Of a stretch of DNA of 64,000 nt, positions 22,033 to 32,583 are shown piece by piece; position 1 is the first letter of the stretch, and every line of letters begins with the position of its first letter. The stretch is taken from assembly GCA_024114885.1 (NCBI GenBank), contig CP099425.1:1054001-1118000 (forward strand). Reading direction: 5' to 3'. This DNA comes from Septoria linicola (lineage: Eukaryota > Ascomycota > Dothideomycetes > Mycosphaerellales > Mycosphaerellaceae). A program made the position numbers and the translations under genes. The notes under the pieces are model-generated. The model searched no databases and was not told where the DNA came from. It worked only from the letters and a program-made list of their open reading frames with translations.

Positions 22033-23751
22033 TCAAACATGTTCTGGTGGCGAGGTTCGCGATCGCGTTGCTAGCCTGGCATACCCCAATAGCAAAGGCG
22101 CAGCGGCACTGCCATGGTCCACCTGCTCATCGATCTCAATCACGGTGCTTCTTGACCTCACAACGTGCCAAAAGTCTTCTGTTGGGGAGTCGCTTGAGAG
22201 TTCGATCCATGGTAGCTTCAGTCCAAGTCTGCGGATTTGACCATATGATGTATTCGTCGCGCCTGGGAAGATAGCTCTAAGCAGACTGGCGTAAAACTGC
22301 CTCTTCGTAATCGAGGTTGTAGCTGAGCCGATGACAATCAGCATCCAGGTAAGCAAGTCGACCATTGCTACATTGTTGTTGCACTTGTCCAAGACCTTAC
22401 GAAGCAGTTGCGGCGTGAGAGTTCTGCTAATGTGGCGGTGCGTCGAGAGCACAGCTTCCGTGTTCTGAAGGACCTTGCGGCCAAAGGTCCAGGTCCAGAG
22501 CAAGGCAGTAAGACGAATGCATTCCTGGAAGTCGGCAAGCCAGTCCCAGCCTGTTTCCGCTGGACTGGACGTTGGCGTAGAGTATCGGGCGAGACGAAGT
22601 GCAATCTTGACTGCCTGGCTTGCTTTCTTGCCTGTGTTCATGTGTGGTAGAGAGCCGTCTGATGTGACTGGATCATCTTCGCAAACGTTGTAAAGTGCGG
22701 TCAACCCGAGGAGAGCATCGGTCACTCGGGGCTGAACGAAGCTTTGCAGCTCAAACTGCATAATCAGCGCAGCTTCTGGCACTTCATACCCTTCGGCTTC
22801 CACATCTTCAACGGCGTCTGAAGTCATTGGACCAAAAGGCAAATGCAGAAGCGGCTTTACCTTGCCAGCTTGGTGAAAGTTGGCAAGAAGCAAGCTTGCC
22901 GTTGCTGACTGGAAGTGCGGAGCAAATCTGCTATTCTCCCAGTCCTCTCGACCAATCAAGGCCAGAGCATTCAGGTGGTGCATTGAGGCGTCGAGCTGTC
23001 CGGAGTTGACCTTCAAAGTGGCGAGGCGAATGATCGACCACATCAACGCGCATGCTAGTTGACTACGTGCCCCTGTACCGAGCGTGTCCAGTTGAGGCAA
23101 CCCTTGTGCGATGTGAACCATGGTTTGGTCTTCATGCACTATACTTCGCGCTTCGTCTTGACTCCAGACTTGATTGGCAATGGCCAGGTAGCTATGGGTC
23201 AAGGCAGGACTCCACATAGTTTCCTTGAACATGAGCTCCCTAGATTGATTTGGCCACTTCCAGCTTTGGTAATCTGGTGAATGTCAGTTCGAGGCACATG
23301 TAGCATGACGGCTCAAGTTGAACTCACAGCCTTCGAAGAGATCCATGAACTTGGCGTCAATCTCCACAGGAAACGCAGCGAAAGGGTCTGGTCTTTCGCC
23401 AGGTGATGCACTTAGCGAATGCGACTCTCGCTTGACGAGGCGCTGTTCGGGCTCATCACTGGATTTCTTCCGTCGGACAACGCTCCTGTTCGACAAGTGC
23501 CGCGTGGTGGGAGGTCTTTTCACCTCTTTCCCGGACTTCTTGTCGAAGATCAGCTGCAGAAATTGGGGCTGAGGCTCTTGCTTGGCTGCCTTCTGAGCAG
23601 CTTGCTCCGTAGTTTTCGCCTTCTTCGTTCGTTTGGACCATTTCTGCTCCTGGACCGACTGTTGTGCGTGCGAGCGAATGCGGCTGAGGGTTCCTGCATC
23701 AAGGTGGCGGCGCTCGTTCGAGTAGCTTATAAACGCGAGCTCGTCAGCCAT
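22033..23751 (-). CDS. fungal transcription-factor-domain protein (PF11951 / DUF3468 type)
   Basis: Two exons, 23751-23328 and 23273-22033, with a 54-nt intron (GTGAGT...CACCAG), give 554 residues. The join in phase 1 makes FMDLFEGYYQSWKWPNQSRE, as expected for the family. The N-terminus (ELAFISYSNERRHLDAGTLS, then RIRSHAQQSVQ, then a basic SKRTKKAK) is the common start of fungal DUF3468 proteins that lack a Zn2Cys6 cluster. The rest is the all-helical fungal-specific regulatory domain. There is no DNA-binding motif other than the basic region. A TTG upstream of 23751 is not used. The gene is divergent from med4 (498 bp between starts). Function is inferred only as a regulator. Confidence 0.82.
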
Positions 23752-24249
23752 TTCCAAAAGACGCGTCCGCGGGAAGCAGACTTCGTTCCATGCTCAAGAG
23801 TGCGTAGCGACGGTCGAGTCTGTGGCCAGCACGATCCAATGCCACTGCCAGACAGATTGTGTCTATTTCTCCCAGGCTAGGTCTAGTCGCGGTAGCACAA
23901 GATGGAGACGATAAGAGTCATGTCACAATGTCGTGGGAGTCCCAGCTGAAGCAACCGAGGACATGACGTGCCGCGTTGAAGGATGAACTTGGACTGCTGC
24001 CGTTACCATTACACCGGGCTATACCATAATCTACGTGATGAAGTAGTAGCACACAGATCTGTCTCATCACTTTCCACGTGATAGACCAGATATAACAGTG
24101 CTGCTTGTAGCACAAGATCAGCTCTTTCATCGGATGTGGAGCCGGCGTCTCTCACTTTGACTTCGCGCTTCCTGACACGCGACGTGCTGTGCATTGATTG
24201 GGGACAGTGCTAACAGACAGACTGAACACTACTTCCAGCATCACCAGAC
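23752..24249. other. shared divergent promoter region
   Basis: It separates the starts of the DUF3468 regulator (minus) and med4 (plus). No coding signal or clear TATA box was seen. Confidence 0.5.
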
Positions 24250-25157
24250 ATGTATTCGCAATTTCAGGCCAGCTATCAGCGCGTCGAGTCGAGCTTGCAG
24301 AAGCTCAGCGACTCAATTGCGGCGTACAATCCGTCCGTGTCTGCAGCAGATGAGCTGGTAGCAGCAGACGAAGCTGTCAAGCAAAATGTTGATGAACGTG
24401 GGTATATTCAATGCGCACCTATGCAAGCACACACTGAAGGAATCATCCAGTGGTCAAGCACCAGCAAAACTACCACCGCATCCAAGAACTCCGCGCAACA
24501 ACCGACTCCCTCGATGAAACCATCAAAACCACCCTCCGTCTACTCGCCGATGCGCGCAAAGACATAGCCTCAATTCCCACCTTCGACACCGCCGCCTCCA
24601 CTCCCAGCGCTCAAGTTGACATCCACGAGCTATTGACCTACGCCAAATTCATCGCGCCCACCACCGTGCCTCCAACCTACCGCAAACCCCTCAAAGACGA
24701 GCACACCCAGCAGTCCAAAGCTCCAGACTCCACAACCGACAACACAGCTCAAATCTCCAACGGCCTCTCCACCCCTCAAGCTGAAGACCCGGATTCCAAT
24801 CCAGCCTTCATCCGCAGCGACAACCTCTCCAATCTCAAATCTGCCATCACCGAGGAAAAGGACCTCGCCTGGCTCGTCCCAAACAACGATAACTTCCAGC
24901 CCTGGCCGACGCAAGCCGTCATGAACAGTGGAGCGCTAGGCGAGATACAAAGGATGGTCGAGCGCGGCGAGGATCCGGCGCTGAAGCTAAGTAAGGAGGA
25001 GCAGGCCGAAGCGGATAGGAAGAGGGAAGCGGAAGAAGAAGAGCGGAAACGCAAGAGAGATGAGGAGGAGCGGAGGGCGAAGGAGATGTTTGGGGCGGCG
25101 GCGGCAGGGCAGAGGAGAGGCACTGTGGTGGAGGCGTTTAATCCAGATGATCTGTGA
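24250..25157 (+). CDS. med4: Mediator complex subunit 4
   Basis: Exons 24250-24397 and 24451-25157 around a 53-nt intron (GTGGGT...ATCCAG) give 284 residues. The phase-1 join forms VKQNVDELVKHQQNYHRIQE, the typical N-terminal coiled coil of Med4. The conserved block HELLTYAKFIAPTTVPPTYR lies at about residues 122-141. The C-terminal third is acidic and Lys/Glu-rich coiled coil and ends VEAFNPDDL. Med4 sits in the Mediator middle module and is needed for RNA polymerase II transcription in the nucleus. Its length agrees with other filamentous ascomycete Med4 proteins. Confidence 0.9.
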
Positions 25158-25267
25158 TTGTGGCATCTTGCTATCAAGTGACGAGTTCTACTCTACGACA
25201 ACGTCTTCTCTACGACAAAGCCTGCGAGGCTCAGTCATGCATGCATGCATTTGAACTGGAAATGCTA

Positions 25268-26292
25268 TCATCCGCATCCACAGTCGCCTTTGCCATGATG
25301 CTTGAAATCATGCACTGTCCTCTTCACCAAGCTCGCGAGATCTTCTCCGCTCAAGCCCAACTTCTCCTTCGCGTCTTGCTGTTGGAACGGCTTCATGGCA
25401 CCCAGGCTTTCGTCGCACAGGACGCTCTTCTCCAGGAGAAACATACCAGCATCTGGAAACCCTCGATCGATGCGCTGCTGGCCTTCACGGACCATGTCTT
25501 CGACATCATTTGTCCCAGTCTCCCAGTTCTGCCCAGTAGCAGTCTGCAGCGCGTCAAGGCAGGCATTGGCGCTGGTGACCAAGCCAGAGGCATAGAGATA
25601 CTGGTTCTTCACCTGCTCCCAGTGCCGCAGAATGCCAGTGGCAACTGCGCCATTCCAATTGGTACTGCTGGCAGCAAATTGCTCTTTGCCCGTACCATGT
25701 ATGGTTACACTCTGCCATTTGAAGTCGAATCCAATATTGCCACTTATGAGTGCTTGGTCCAGTTGTGTTCCTGTAGCCGCTGCTACCCATTCGATCTTGT
25801 CACCTTTACTAAGCTCTTTCAGATAGTCAATCACTTGAGATCGACCTTTCAGTGGAGGCAGTCGCTCTTGCAGTGCCGCGTTCTGGCTGTCCTGGCCAAA
25901 CTCCGAGGGGACAAAGCGTTTGATGCCGGACGATACAGCTGCATCGATAATTGTCCTTTGTGTCTCGAGTGATCCGCCACTGAAGGTGCTGAATAATACA
26001 TCTGGTTTTATCTGGCCGAAAAGAGTCGCAAGAGATCCGGCAGAAAAATCGCAGGGGTGGATCGTAAGGTCGGCGGTAGCGGATGCCAAAGACTGCTGGT
26101 GAACGGCTTGGTGCAGCGCATATCTAGCTTCTGTGTCTGTTCCGTGGACAAGACTGGATATGATCGAAGTCGCAAGGCGATTGTCCTTGAGTACAAGTCA
26201 ATAGGTTGTAGAGAAGATGACAGTTGTTGGAGTACGCGTACACCAAGAATCAACACTGCATGTATGCCATTCGGCACTGTATGCGTCGACAT
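25268..26292 (-). CDS. NmrA-like / isoflavone-reductase-like NAD(P)-binding protein, possibly a pseudogene
   Basis: The C-terminal 250 or so residues are in one frame (26089 codon region to 25268) and look intact. They include DVLFSTFSGG, the family's IDAAVSSGIKRFVPSEFG and the substrate-domain segment QYLYASGLVTSANACLDALQ. The N-terminus lies in another frame starting at ATG 26292 (HAVLILGV..., then TIALRLRS and TEQTQKLD). The two frames do not join without a one-base loss or an intron with poor sites. The glycine-rich dinucleotide loop expected right after VLILG is missing, with RVLQQL following directly. Family members are atypical short-chain reductases or redox sensors. The gene may be decayed, or the true splicing may differ from what I can see. 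Confidence 0.6.
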
Positions 26293-26538
26293 GGCACTGA
26301 TTTCGGTGCATGAAGATGCTCGACAATTAAATCCGGCGTAGAGGATGCTCTTGTCTTCTGGTCGGACCAGCGGAGCCTCCTCTTCCTATGGCGTTCGCCA
26401 TACGTAGACGTGGTATGAAGCTGTACCGCTTTCGGAATGTCAGTAGCATCGTGACATTTCGACGGAAATGTCCAGCGCCGAGATCCCCAAATTCATGTTG
26501 AGTAGATTGCGGCATGAAGTTGGAGCACCGTATGCCTT

Positions 26539-28061
26539 TCAGCTTGGTGCTGCCGATGTCTCTTGGCCCGCCTCCTCTGCTTGGTATTGTAGTATATCAC
26601 GCAAACTCTGCTCGTTGGCGCTTTCGATGTTGTCGTTGGTCGGCTGTGGACCAAACGTGGTTTCCATGGGCCACTTCAGCATGCCCTGCCATGCTGGTGG
26701 AATGTGTTGCTGGATGGGCGGTACCTGTATCGCGTTAGCAACACTCCGTGCCAGTGGTCGTTGAAACGACTGCAATGTGTTTCGTGGACACCTATCATCG
26801 TGATAAAGACTCACCTGTCTCTCTGCGATCCCTCTTAACCAAGGAACCTGCGCCGACAACAGCTTCGTGGTTGCAAAGACGTGCGCAAGAATGAGAAGAG
26901 CACGCGGTTGCCTGTGCTCGAGCAGTTCAGTAAAACGTCGACCAAGCTGCGACGGCATTGCGACGAGTCTCTGGCAATTGAGTAGTGCCGGGTCTTGACT
27001 TTCATTGATGCTTTTGTGTACGAGTGCCAAATATGCCACGCTTTGCTGATACACCGCTTTGTCATCTGTTGAGCTTGCTTCGTATTCTTCCGCGAATTTT
27101 AGTAACTCTGTGAACGGCTTCCCTTGTTCGCGGCTGAAAAGTTCTTCCGCTTCTTGAGGTTGCGACCTGCGTCTTCGTCAGTAGCCGCAACGAGTATGTG
27201 TTCCCAGTTCACGGAATCAGTGAAATGTCCGCATACCTGCCAAAGATTACACCCCAATCTTTGATGGCCTGCTCACCCCCTTCCATAGCCGACCATTTCT
27301 CGCACCAGAAATGGGTGTGGCCAGAGAGCCTCGTCCAGAAAGTATGATCGTAGCCAGGCAGTGTAGGGTCGTATGCTATCTCACCGAGGTTGAAGAATGA
27401 ATAGTACAGAAGCAGGACCGAAGCCGTGTACACAGCTCCAGCATTCTCCTCGTTCATACCTCCCATAGCGGCTGTATGACCTTCGAGAGCACGTTGTAGA
27501 TACTTTTGAGCGTTCAGGATCATTTCCTTGCGGATTGGCGCGTCAAAGCTCAGCATGTTAACGCTGCCGTTTAGCTCACTGGGTGACGAGGGCCATGCGA
27601 TGTGAAGTGCCGACAGACTGAACATGGCATCCAAGATCATGCGGTGTTCAAGACCAAGCTCTGTTGCTTGCTTCTGCCAAAATTCTGGGTCCATGGCGAA
27701 AGTGTTGCACGTCTCGACAGTCCATTGCCGCATCAGACGCAATTCAAGCCTCAGCTCGTTGGCAAAAGCAGGTGCATGGAGAGCCGGAGTCAGGTTTGGA
27801 TTTGAAGGAAACGCGTTTGTGTACCCAGGGAGACTTGTCATGGAGTGCCCGCCATCAGTTCTGCGAGGCTGCGGGTCAATGTACTCGCATAGCACATTGT
27901 GTCTGGTGCAAGCTGAGCACTTTGGCTTCCCTTCATCGCACTGTGCATCGTGATCAATTGGGTCGTTCTGGCGTCTATTAAAACGACTGTGGCGTACCTT
28001 GACTTTACGTGCTTTGCACCGCTGGCAGCCTGTCCTCGCCTTCTTGTGGTTCAGGCGAGGC
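26539..28061 (-). CDS. Zn2Cys6 transcription factor with fungal-specific domain (5' exon not resolved)
   Basis: Four exons are supported: 28061-27998, 27940-27237, 27166-26815 and 26724-26539. The first two meet at ARKVK|CDEGK and form the binuclear cluster C-QR-C-KARKVK-C-DEGKPK-C-SA-C-TRHNVL-C. The rest is the fungal-specific all-helical domain (MRQWTVETCNTFAMDPEFW at the start of it), and the end is ETSAAPS. The last intron is 90 nt, has GTGAGT...TACAG ends, and is free of stops in frame, so it could be retained. No start is seen: the frame upstream of 28061 meets a stop without an ATG, so a further 5' exon must exist between 28062 and 28500. The gene is divergent from the AlkB gene. Targets are unknown. 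Confidence 0.85.
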
Positions 28062-28507
28062 CTGTTGAGATCGGTCAGCTCGAAGTCGTTAACAATAGTG
28101 CTGATCGGGGTTGGTCACATCTTGGCCGGCGAAGGCGCGTGGGAATCCAGACTGACTGTCGGTTTCTCTGTCGCTGTCGGTATCGCGTTGAGCAGAGCCA
28201 AATCCGAGGGAGCTTCCACTCGACCAATACCTCAAATCTATCGGAGCAAAACTGTTGAGGCGAGTTGTCTACCCTTCTGACTCGTTATGCTCTTCGATGA
28301 CCGGCCTTCACGGCGGACCTTCTGCTGTGCAAGTTGTTGTGCTGGTTTATGTTGCTGCCGCGGTTCAAGTGGAACGCGCGCTAAAAATTGCAGCCTCAGG
28401 CACTTTGTCACGTCGTTCGTGATTGCTCTCGAATTGGCCACTCGATGTTAGAGCTGACCACATTTGTCAACCATGCCACTCAGCTCTGGCTACATTGCTG
28501 ATAAGAG
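28062..28507. other. divergent promoter; probably holds the missing first exon of the Zn2Cys6 gene
   Basis: Acceptor-like AACAG at 28062-28066, preceded by branch-like GTTAAC and GCTGACC on the minus strand, implies an upstream exon that I could not place. Confidence 0.45.
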
Positions 28508-29854
28508 ATGGACGAGCACAGAGCCAAACGGTTGAAACCAGATGATAGATCTGCACCTACAGCGGAAGAAAGCAATGATGAAGACACCGACTTCAGCTTG
28601 GCAATCCTGCAGTCGTTGTTCCCAGACAAGAAAGCCGAAGTGCTTCTGGACTACTTACTCGCATACGGAGGGAGCTATGAGAAGGCATCTGATGCGCTCT
28701 CGGGAAAGATAGACGAGCCGAAGCGCAAACAAGCTACGATAGGATATCAATCCTCCTTGAACTTTTTCACGAAGCATGAACGGACATCTGTTCCCGCGAA
28801 AGCTCAGCCAAAACAGCAGACGAAGAAGGGTCAGACCCTCCATCTGTACTCTCCTATCGATGTTGAGACCAACACTCCGTGTACCATCGTCCATAACTTC
28901 CTCCCTCCTGCTCAGGCCCATGCTTTGCTACAAGAGCTACTGGACGAAGCCCCCACTTTCGAACGTGGGTCCTTCCAGCTTTTTGGCCGAACTGTACAGA
29001 ACCATTCGACTTTCAAGTTCTATCTTGATACTGCAGAAGCAGTGAAGGATCAGGAGACCAACTTTTGCTACGATGGCAGTGTCTACGAATCTGGAGCGCT
29101 TAAGCAGACCACGCCCGAGCTCCTAAGGGTGTCTCAGATCGTCAAGGAAACCGTGAATGAGGAAGTGAGACGGCGTATGCGAGACTACCAACCAGATGGC
29201 AAGAAGCTGAAGTTCCAGTCGCCCGAAGATTGGGAGCCCAACGCCAGCTTTGTGAACTGTTATGACGGCCCCAAGGAAAACGTTGGGTATCACTCCGATC
29301 AACTCACTTATCTCGGACCTCGTGCAGTCATCGGCAGTCTTTCGCTGGGTGTTGCCAGAGAGTTCCGTGTCCGACGCATCGTGCCTCCTTCTGAGGACGG
29401 CTCAACCTCACAAGCGGACGAACAAGGGCAGATCGCGATACACCTACCACACAACAGCCTACTTGTCATGCATGCGGAAATGCAGGAAGAATGGAAACAC
29501 TCCATTGCTCTTGCGAAGTCGATTGATCCCCATCCACTTGCTGCAAACAGAAGGCTCAACGTCACGTACCGCTGCTACAAAGACTACCTTCATCCCAGAC
29601 ACACTCCAAAATGCAAGTGTGATGTGCCGATGGTGTTGCGATGTGTGCAAAAGCGTGCCGCCTCGAGGGGCAGGTACATGTGGCAATGTTTCGCCAACTA
29701 TCAGGCCAACTCCAAGAAGGACTGTGGCATGTTTGTGTGGGCGGAACTGGACGAAGACGGCAAGCCACCATGGTACGATGGGTACAAGGGTAACGCAAAC
29801 CTGCCGGTTTTTTTGAGTGAGGACTCCATAGAGAAACCGGCCAATGAGCCATGA
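28508..29854 (+). CDS. AlkB-like Fe(II)/2-oxoglutarate dioxygenase with CUE and GRF zinc-finger modules
   Basis: A single exon of 448 residues. The N-terminal CUE-like ubiquitin-binding region (about 29-65, SLAILQSLFPDKKAEVLLDY) is followed by the AlkB dioxygenase fold at about 115-360. Iron ligands are H262 and D264 (YHSDQLTYLG) and H331 (WKHS); the 2-oxoglutarate motif RxNxTxR is R349-R355. The C-terminus is a GRF-type zinc finger, about 365-412, with Cys369/371, 379, 394 and 406 and the signature GRYMWQCF. This order suggests an ALKBH2/3-type DNA or RNA dealkylating enzyme guided to ubiquitin marks and single-stranded nucleic acid; that reading is inference. Start ATG 28508 gives a basic NLS-like RAKRLK at residues 5-10. 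Confidence 0.92.
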   Translation: MDEHRAKRLKPDDRSAPTAEESNDEDTDFSLAILQSLFPDKKAEVLLDYLLAYGGSYEKASDALSGKIDEPKRKQATIGYQSSLNFFTKHERTSVPAKAQPKQQTKKGQTLHLYSPIDVETNTPCTIVHNFLPPAQAHALLQELLDEAPTFERGSFQLFGRTVQNHSTFKFYLDTAEAVKDQETNFCYDGSVYESGALKQTTPELLRVSQIVKETVNEEVRRRMRDYQPDGKKLKFQSPEDWEPNASFVNCYDGPKENVGYHSDQLTYLGPRAVIGSLSLGVAREFRVRRIVPPSEDGSTSQADEQGQIAIHLPHNSLLVMHAEMQEEWKHSIALAKSIDPHPLAANRRLNVTYRCYKDYLHPRHTPKCKCDVPMVLRCVQKRAASRGRYMWQCFANYQANSKKDCGMFVWAELDEDGKPPWYDGYKGNANLPVFLSEDSIEKPANEP

Positions 29855-30209
29855 TAGCACGGACTCTCGATGCGCGCCTAGCATTGAGCTTCGTCCATGG
29901 TTGCTTTCACTTCACTTCACTTTGGAAAGCGCGTCTGCTCAGCTAGTACGCCAGCACCTGACAGCTTCCGCAGTTCGCTGTACGGGCAAGTCTTTAAAGA
30001 GCTCACGGGAATTTGTTGTACTATTAGTTGCTGTGAGACGAGCTTGCCGGTCGTTCCCACCACAGCGCAGAGAAAAGCTTCCATTCGCGTTCCCATGCTC
30101 GAAGTCGATTATTAGTGGTCTGAACTGTCATAATTTGCTGCATCCGTGCGCTGCTCCCGCTTCATGCCTTCCGCTCTTGCTTCAACCCGTTGCTGTGCCC
30201 TGGCCTCTT
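29855..30209. other. convergent 3' flanks, nothing recognised
   Basis: Short spacer between the AlkB gene and the 486-residue unknown gene. A TTCACTTCACTTCACTTT run occurs near 29905. Confidence 0.5.
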
Positions 30210-31670
30210 CTATACTACCAGATGCTCACTCTGATATCTCCACCAGTGCTCTCTTGTATCGGCTTGCCTCCAAGTTCCTATACCACCTTCGACACCCTTG
30301 GCGTTCACTGTCCAATGTCCACTTTTTATATGTCCTCTCCAGTTCTCCAGCACAGCAGACAACTTTGGTCCGTGTCTCATTACAAAAGGGTTGATTCCTG
30401 TCTGGTACAGATCACTGTGGCTTTTCAGAATTGGTCTGCCGTCTGATGTTCGCGCATAATGTCGTCTGTCGCCCAGCTTGATAGGCAATACTAGTCTGCA
30501 GGCGTCTTCGAAGGGGTTCTGAGCGTTTGGAAAGGCGTCCAGATATAGTCCGCAGGGAACAGATTCAACTGTTGAGAATGGATATCGAAACTTAGCCTCT
30601 TTGGCAGAGACGGTCCCGGGGCACCGCAAGAATAGGAAGGGCACTTTCATGCCTGCTGTCTCTTTCGGAAACTTCTGTGGGATGTGCTTGAACGGCTGCT
30701 GTAGGAATTCCTCGACCTTAGGTAGGCGTAGTCCTGGCGCGATGAACCAAATGTCTGATTGCCGAGCATGCGATAAGATCTCATAGGCGAAGCCTCTCGG
30801 TATGCCGGCAATCTTGAGTGCTGTTCGTGAGCAAAGAGGCGCTTCGTCTTCGGGATCGTAGTCTTCACTATCAGGATTAGGTCGGTCCTTGAGAATACCA
30901 GCTTTGTGTTCTATCGAGGTGACCAGTGCATCCCAGGTGTCAATACAGGCGTGTAGATCCTCCAATGTATAAGGTTGCAGTATCCAGGGCCGAGTTTGAT
31001 ATCGCACAAATGTTTTGTTCTGAACCAAATCGCCACCTTTGATGTCTGTCTTGGGCTCCTCGATCGTGGCATCGTCGTGAATAGCCACTGCTTTCTCTGC
31101 CTCAATCATCTCGATGTAAGCGCTCAGTATCGTCTCCATTCGTTGCCATGGCAGGTCCGGATTCTTTAGATCGAAGACATGGTGATATGTCGGCATCAGG
31201 AGTGCTTTCCCTGTCTGCTGATCAAAAACAATGCCCGCGGGTTGTGTTACCAGAGCCTCTGAGCTCTTGTAGATGATCACAAATCTATATTTTTCCGCTT
31301 TGGGATCATCGTGATCATGGTCGGGGTCCTCAAGCACATCTGCCAAGCCTAACATGTGTTCAGGGCTGGCGAGACCAGACACATGATAGAAGAAGTTGTA
31401 GTTTGGGACTTCGAAGATCTTCGACAGATATCGGACTAGCTTGGGTCGCAGAATTGCCTTCAGTTTCTCGTTCCCGTGGGTGCTCCACCACGTTCGCTTG
31501 GTCAGGGTTGAAATCTTCTTGCCAGAATTGAACCAGCCATATAATGTCAGCGTGTTGTGGAGAGCAGCGCAACGATCTGGGTCAATGTCATTGCCTATGC
31601 TTGCAGGAGTCTTATCGGTGACGCGATCTTTGGCAATGCCGCTGAAAAGAGTTGCGGTCGAGCCCGCCAT
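30210..31670 (-). CDS. hypothetical protein, 486 residues
   Basis: A long uninterrupted frame from ATG 31670 (MAGSTATLFSGIAKDRVTDK) to 30210. The frame is open upstream only through a GTG, so 31670 is the first ATG. The protein is soluble in character: no signal peptide or membrane segment, an acidic stretch around residues 145-160 with an alternating Asp/His pattern (EDPDHDHDDPK), and another near residue 300 (PDSEDYDPEDEAP). The composition is that of a real folded protein, with many aromatic residues and conserved-looking blocks such as PWILQPYTLEDLHACIDTWD. I do not recognise the family. It ends convergent to the AlkB gene. Confidence 0.75.
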   Translation of the reverse strand: MAGSTATLFSGIAKDRVTDKTPASIGNDIDPDRCAALHNTLTLYGWFNSGKKISTLTKRTWWSTHGNEKLKAILRPKLVRYLSKIFEVPNYNFFYHVSGLASPEHMLGLADVLEDPDHDHDDPKAEKYRFVIIYKSSEALVTQPAGIVFDQQTGKALLMPTYHHVFDLKNPDLPWQRMETILSAYIEMIEAEKAVAIHDDATIEEPKTDIKGGDLVQNKTFVRYQTRPWILQPYTLEDLHACIDTWDALVTSIEHKAGILKDRPNPDSEDYDPEDEAPLCSRTALKIAGIPRGFAYEILSHARQSDIWFIAPGLRLPKVEEFLQQPFKHIPQKFPKETAGMKVPFLFLRCPGTVSAKEAKFRYPFSTVESVPCGLYLDAFPNAQNPFEDACRLVLPIKLGDRRHYARTSDGRPILKSHSDLYQTGINPFVMRHGPKLSAVLENWRGHIKSGHWTVNAKGVEGGIGTWRQADTREHWWRYQSEHLVV

Positions 31671-32583
31671 ATGCCTGTGCCTGATCGCCCGGGATGGAAC
31701 GCACACAGATCTTGTGGGAAGCTGGCCGGATGCTGATACGGACCCAAGTGTATACTGGAACAGATCAAGCCACAATAGACATTAAGAGTAAAGCGATTGA
31801 AGGCGCGGGAATGAAGACTTGAGTCGAATCTACCTGCTATTGTAAAGTCTTGCAAAAGACAGAGGAAGGTGACGTGTGGCTCGAACGGACCGAAGTGCGG
31901 CAAATTCTCTCCATCTCGACTCTTCTCAACTCCACACTCCACGCGAGCTGGATGCGTCCATTGTCAAAACTTGCAGTCCGGATCAGCTGCGTGGCTAACT
32001 TGGAAACGCATGGGATGCGTGCACGATGCAAAGTGTTCTTGGCGATGAAAGGAATCCCTCAATTTCTCCAGCACGATTTGATGAGCAGGCCGCATCCCCA
32101 TCACTTCCATCTGCCGCCGGATGCCGAACTCGAAGCCCCAGTGAAACGTGAGACAGCTGCTCTCCGGACGATGACCAACAGAGTGGCTCAGATGCTGCCA
32201 AGACGTATTGCAGTCTGCGCAATGTTTCACGGATCATACTGAAGGCCTTGTTGTAGGAGACATGCAATGCGTGGCAAATGGTTCCAAGGTGAAGTCAAAC
32301 TACGATGAAGCCACCGATCACTATCTCGCAGCTTTCCATCGGAGCATGTCGAGGCTTCGTCTAATCATACGCTGCATATGGACACTGCATTGACAAGGTA
32401 AGCTATATGCTGTTGCGATTGACCAGAACTCCAGGCTTAACTTTTTGCATGCAGGGCAGCGACTCGCTAGCAAGATGTGGGCATTGTCATCACAAAGCTT
32501 CTTATGCCGGTCTCCACAAGAGCTATATAACCTGATCTTGTGTTCAACTTTCAGTATACCTCTTCAAGTGCACTGCTTTCGCC
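31671..32583. other. intergenic; promoter of the FAD monooxygenase at its right end
   Basis: Overlapping frames up to 130 codons occur on both strands, none recognisable. The TATA-like box at 32524 is listed separately. Confidence 0.45.
32524..32530 (+). promoter_or_regulatory. TATA-like box of the FAD monooxygenase gene
   Basis: TATATAA within AGCTATATAACC, about 55 nt upstream of the ATG at 32584. The spacing fits a short 5' UTR. Confidence 0.45.
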
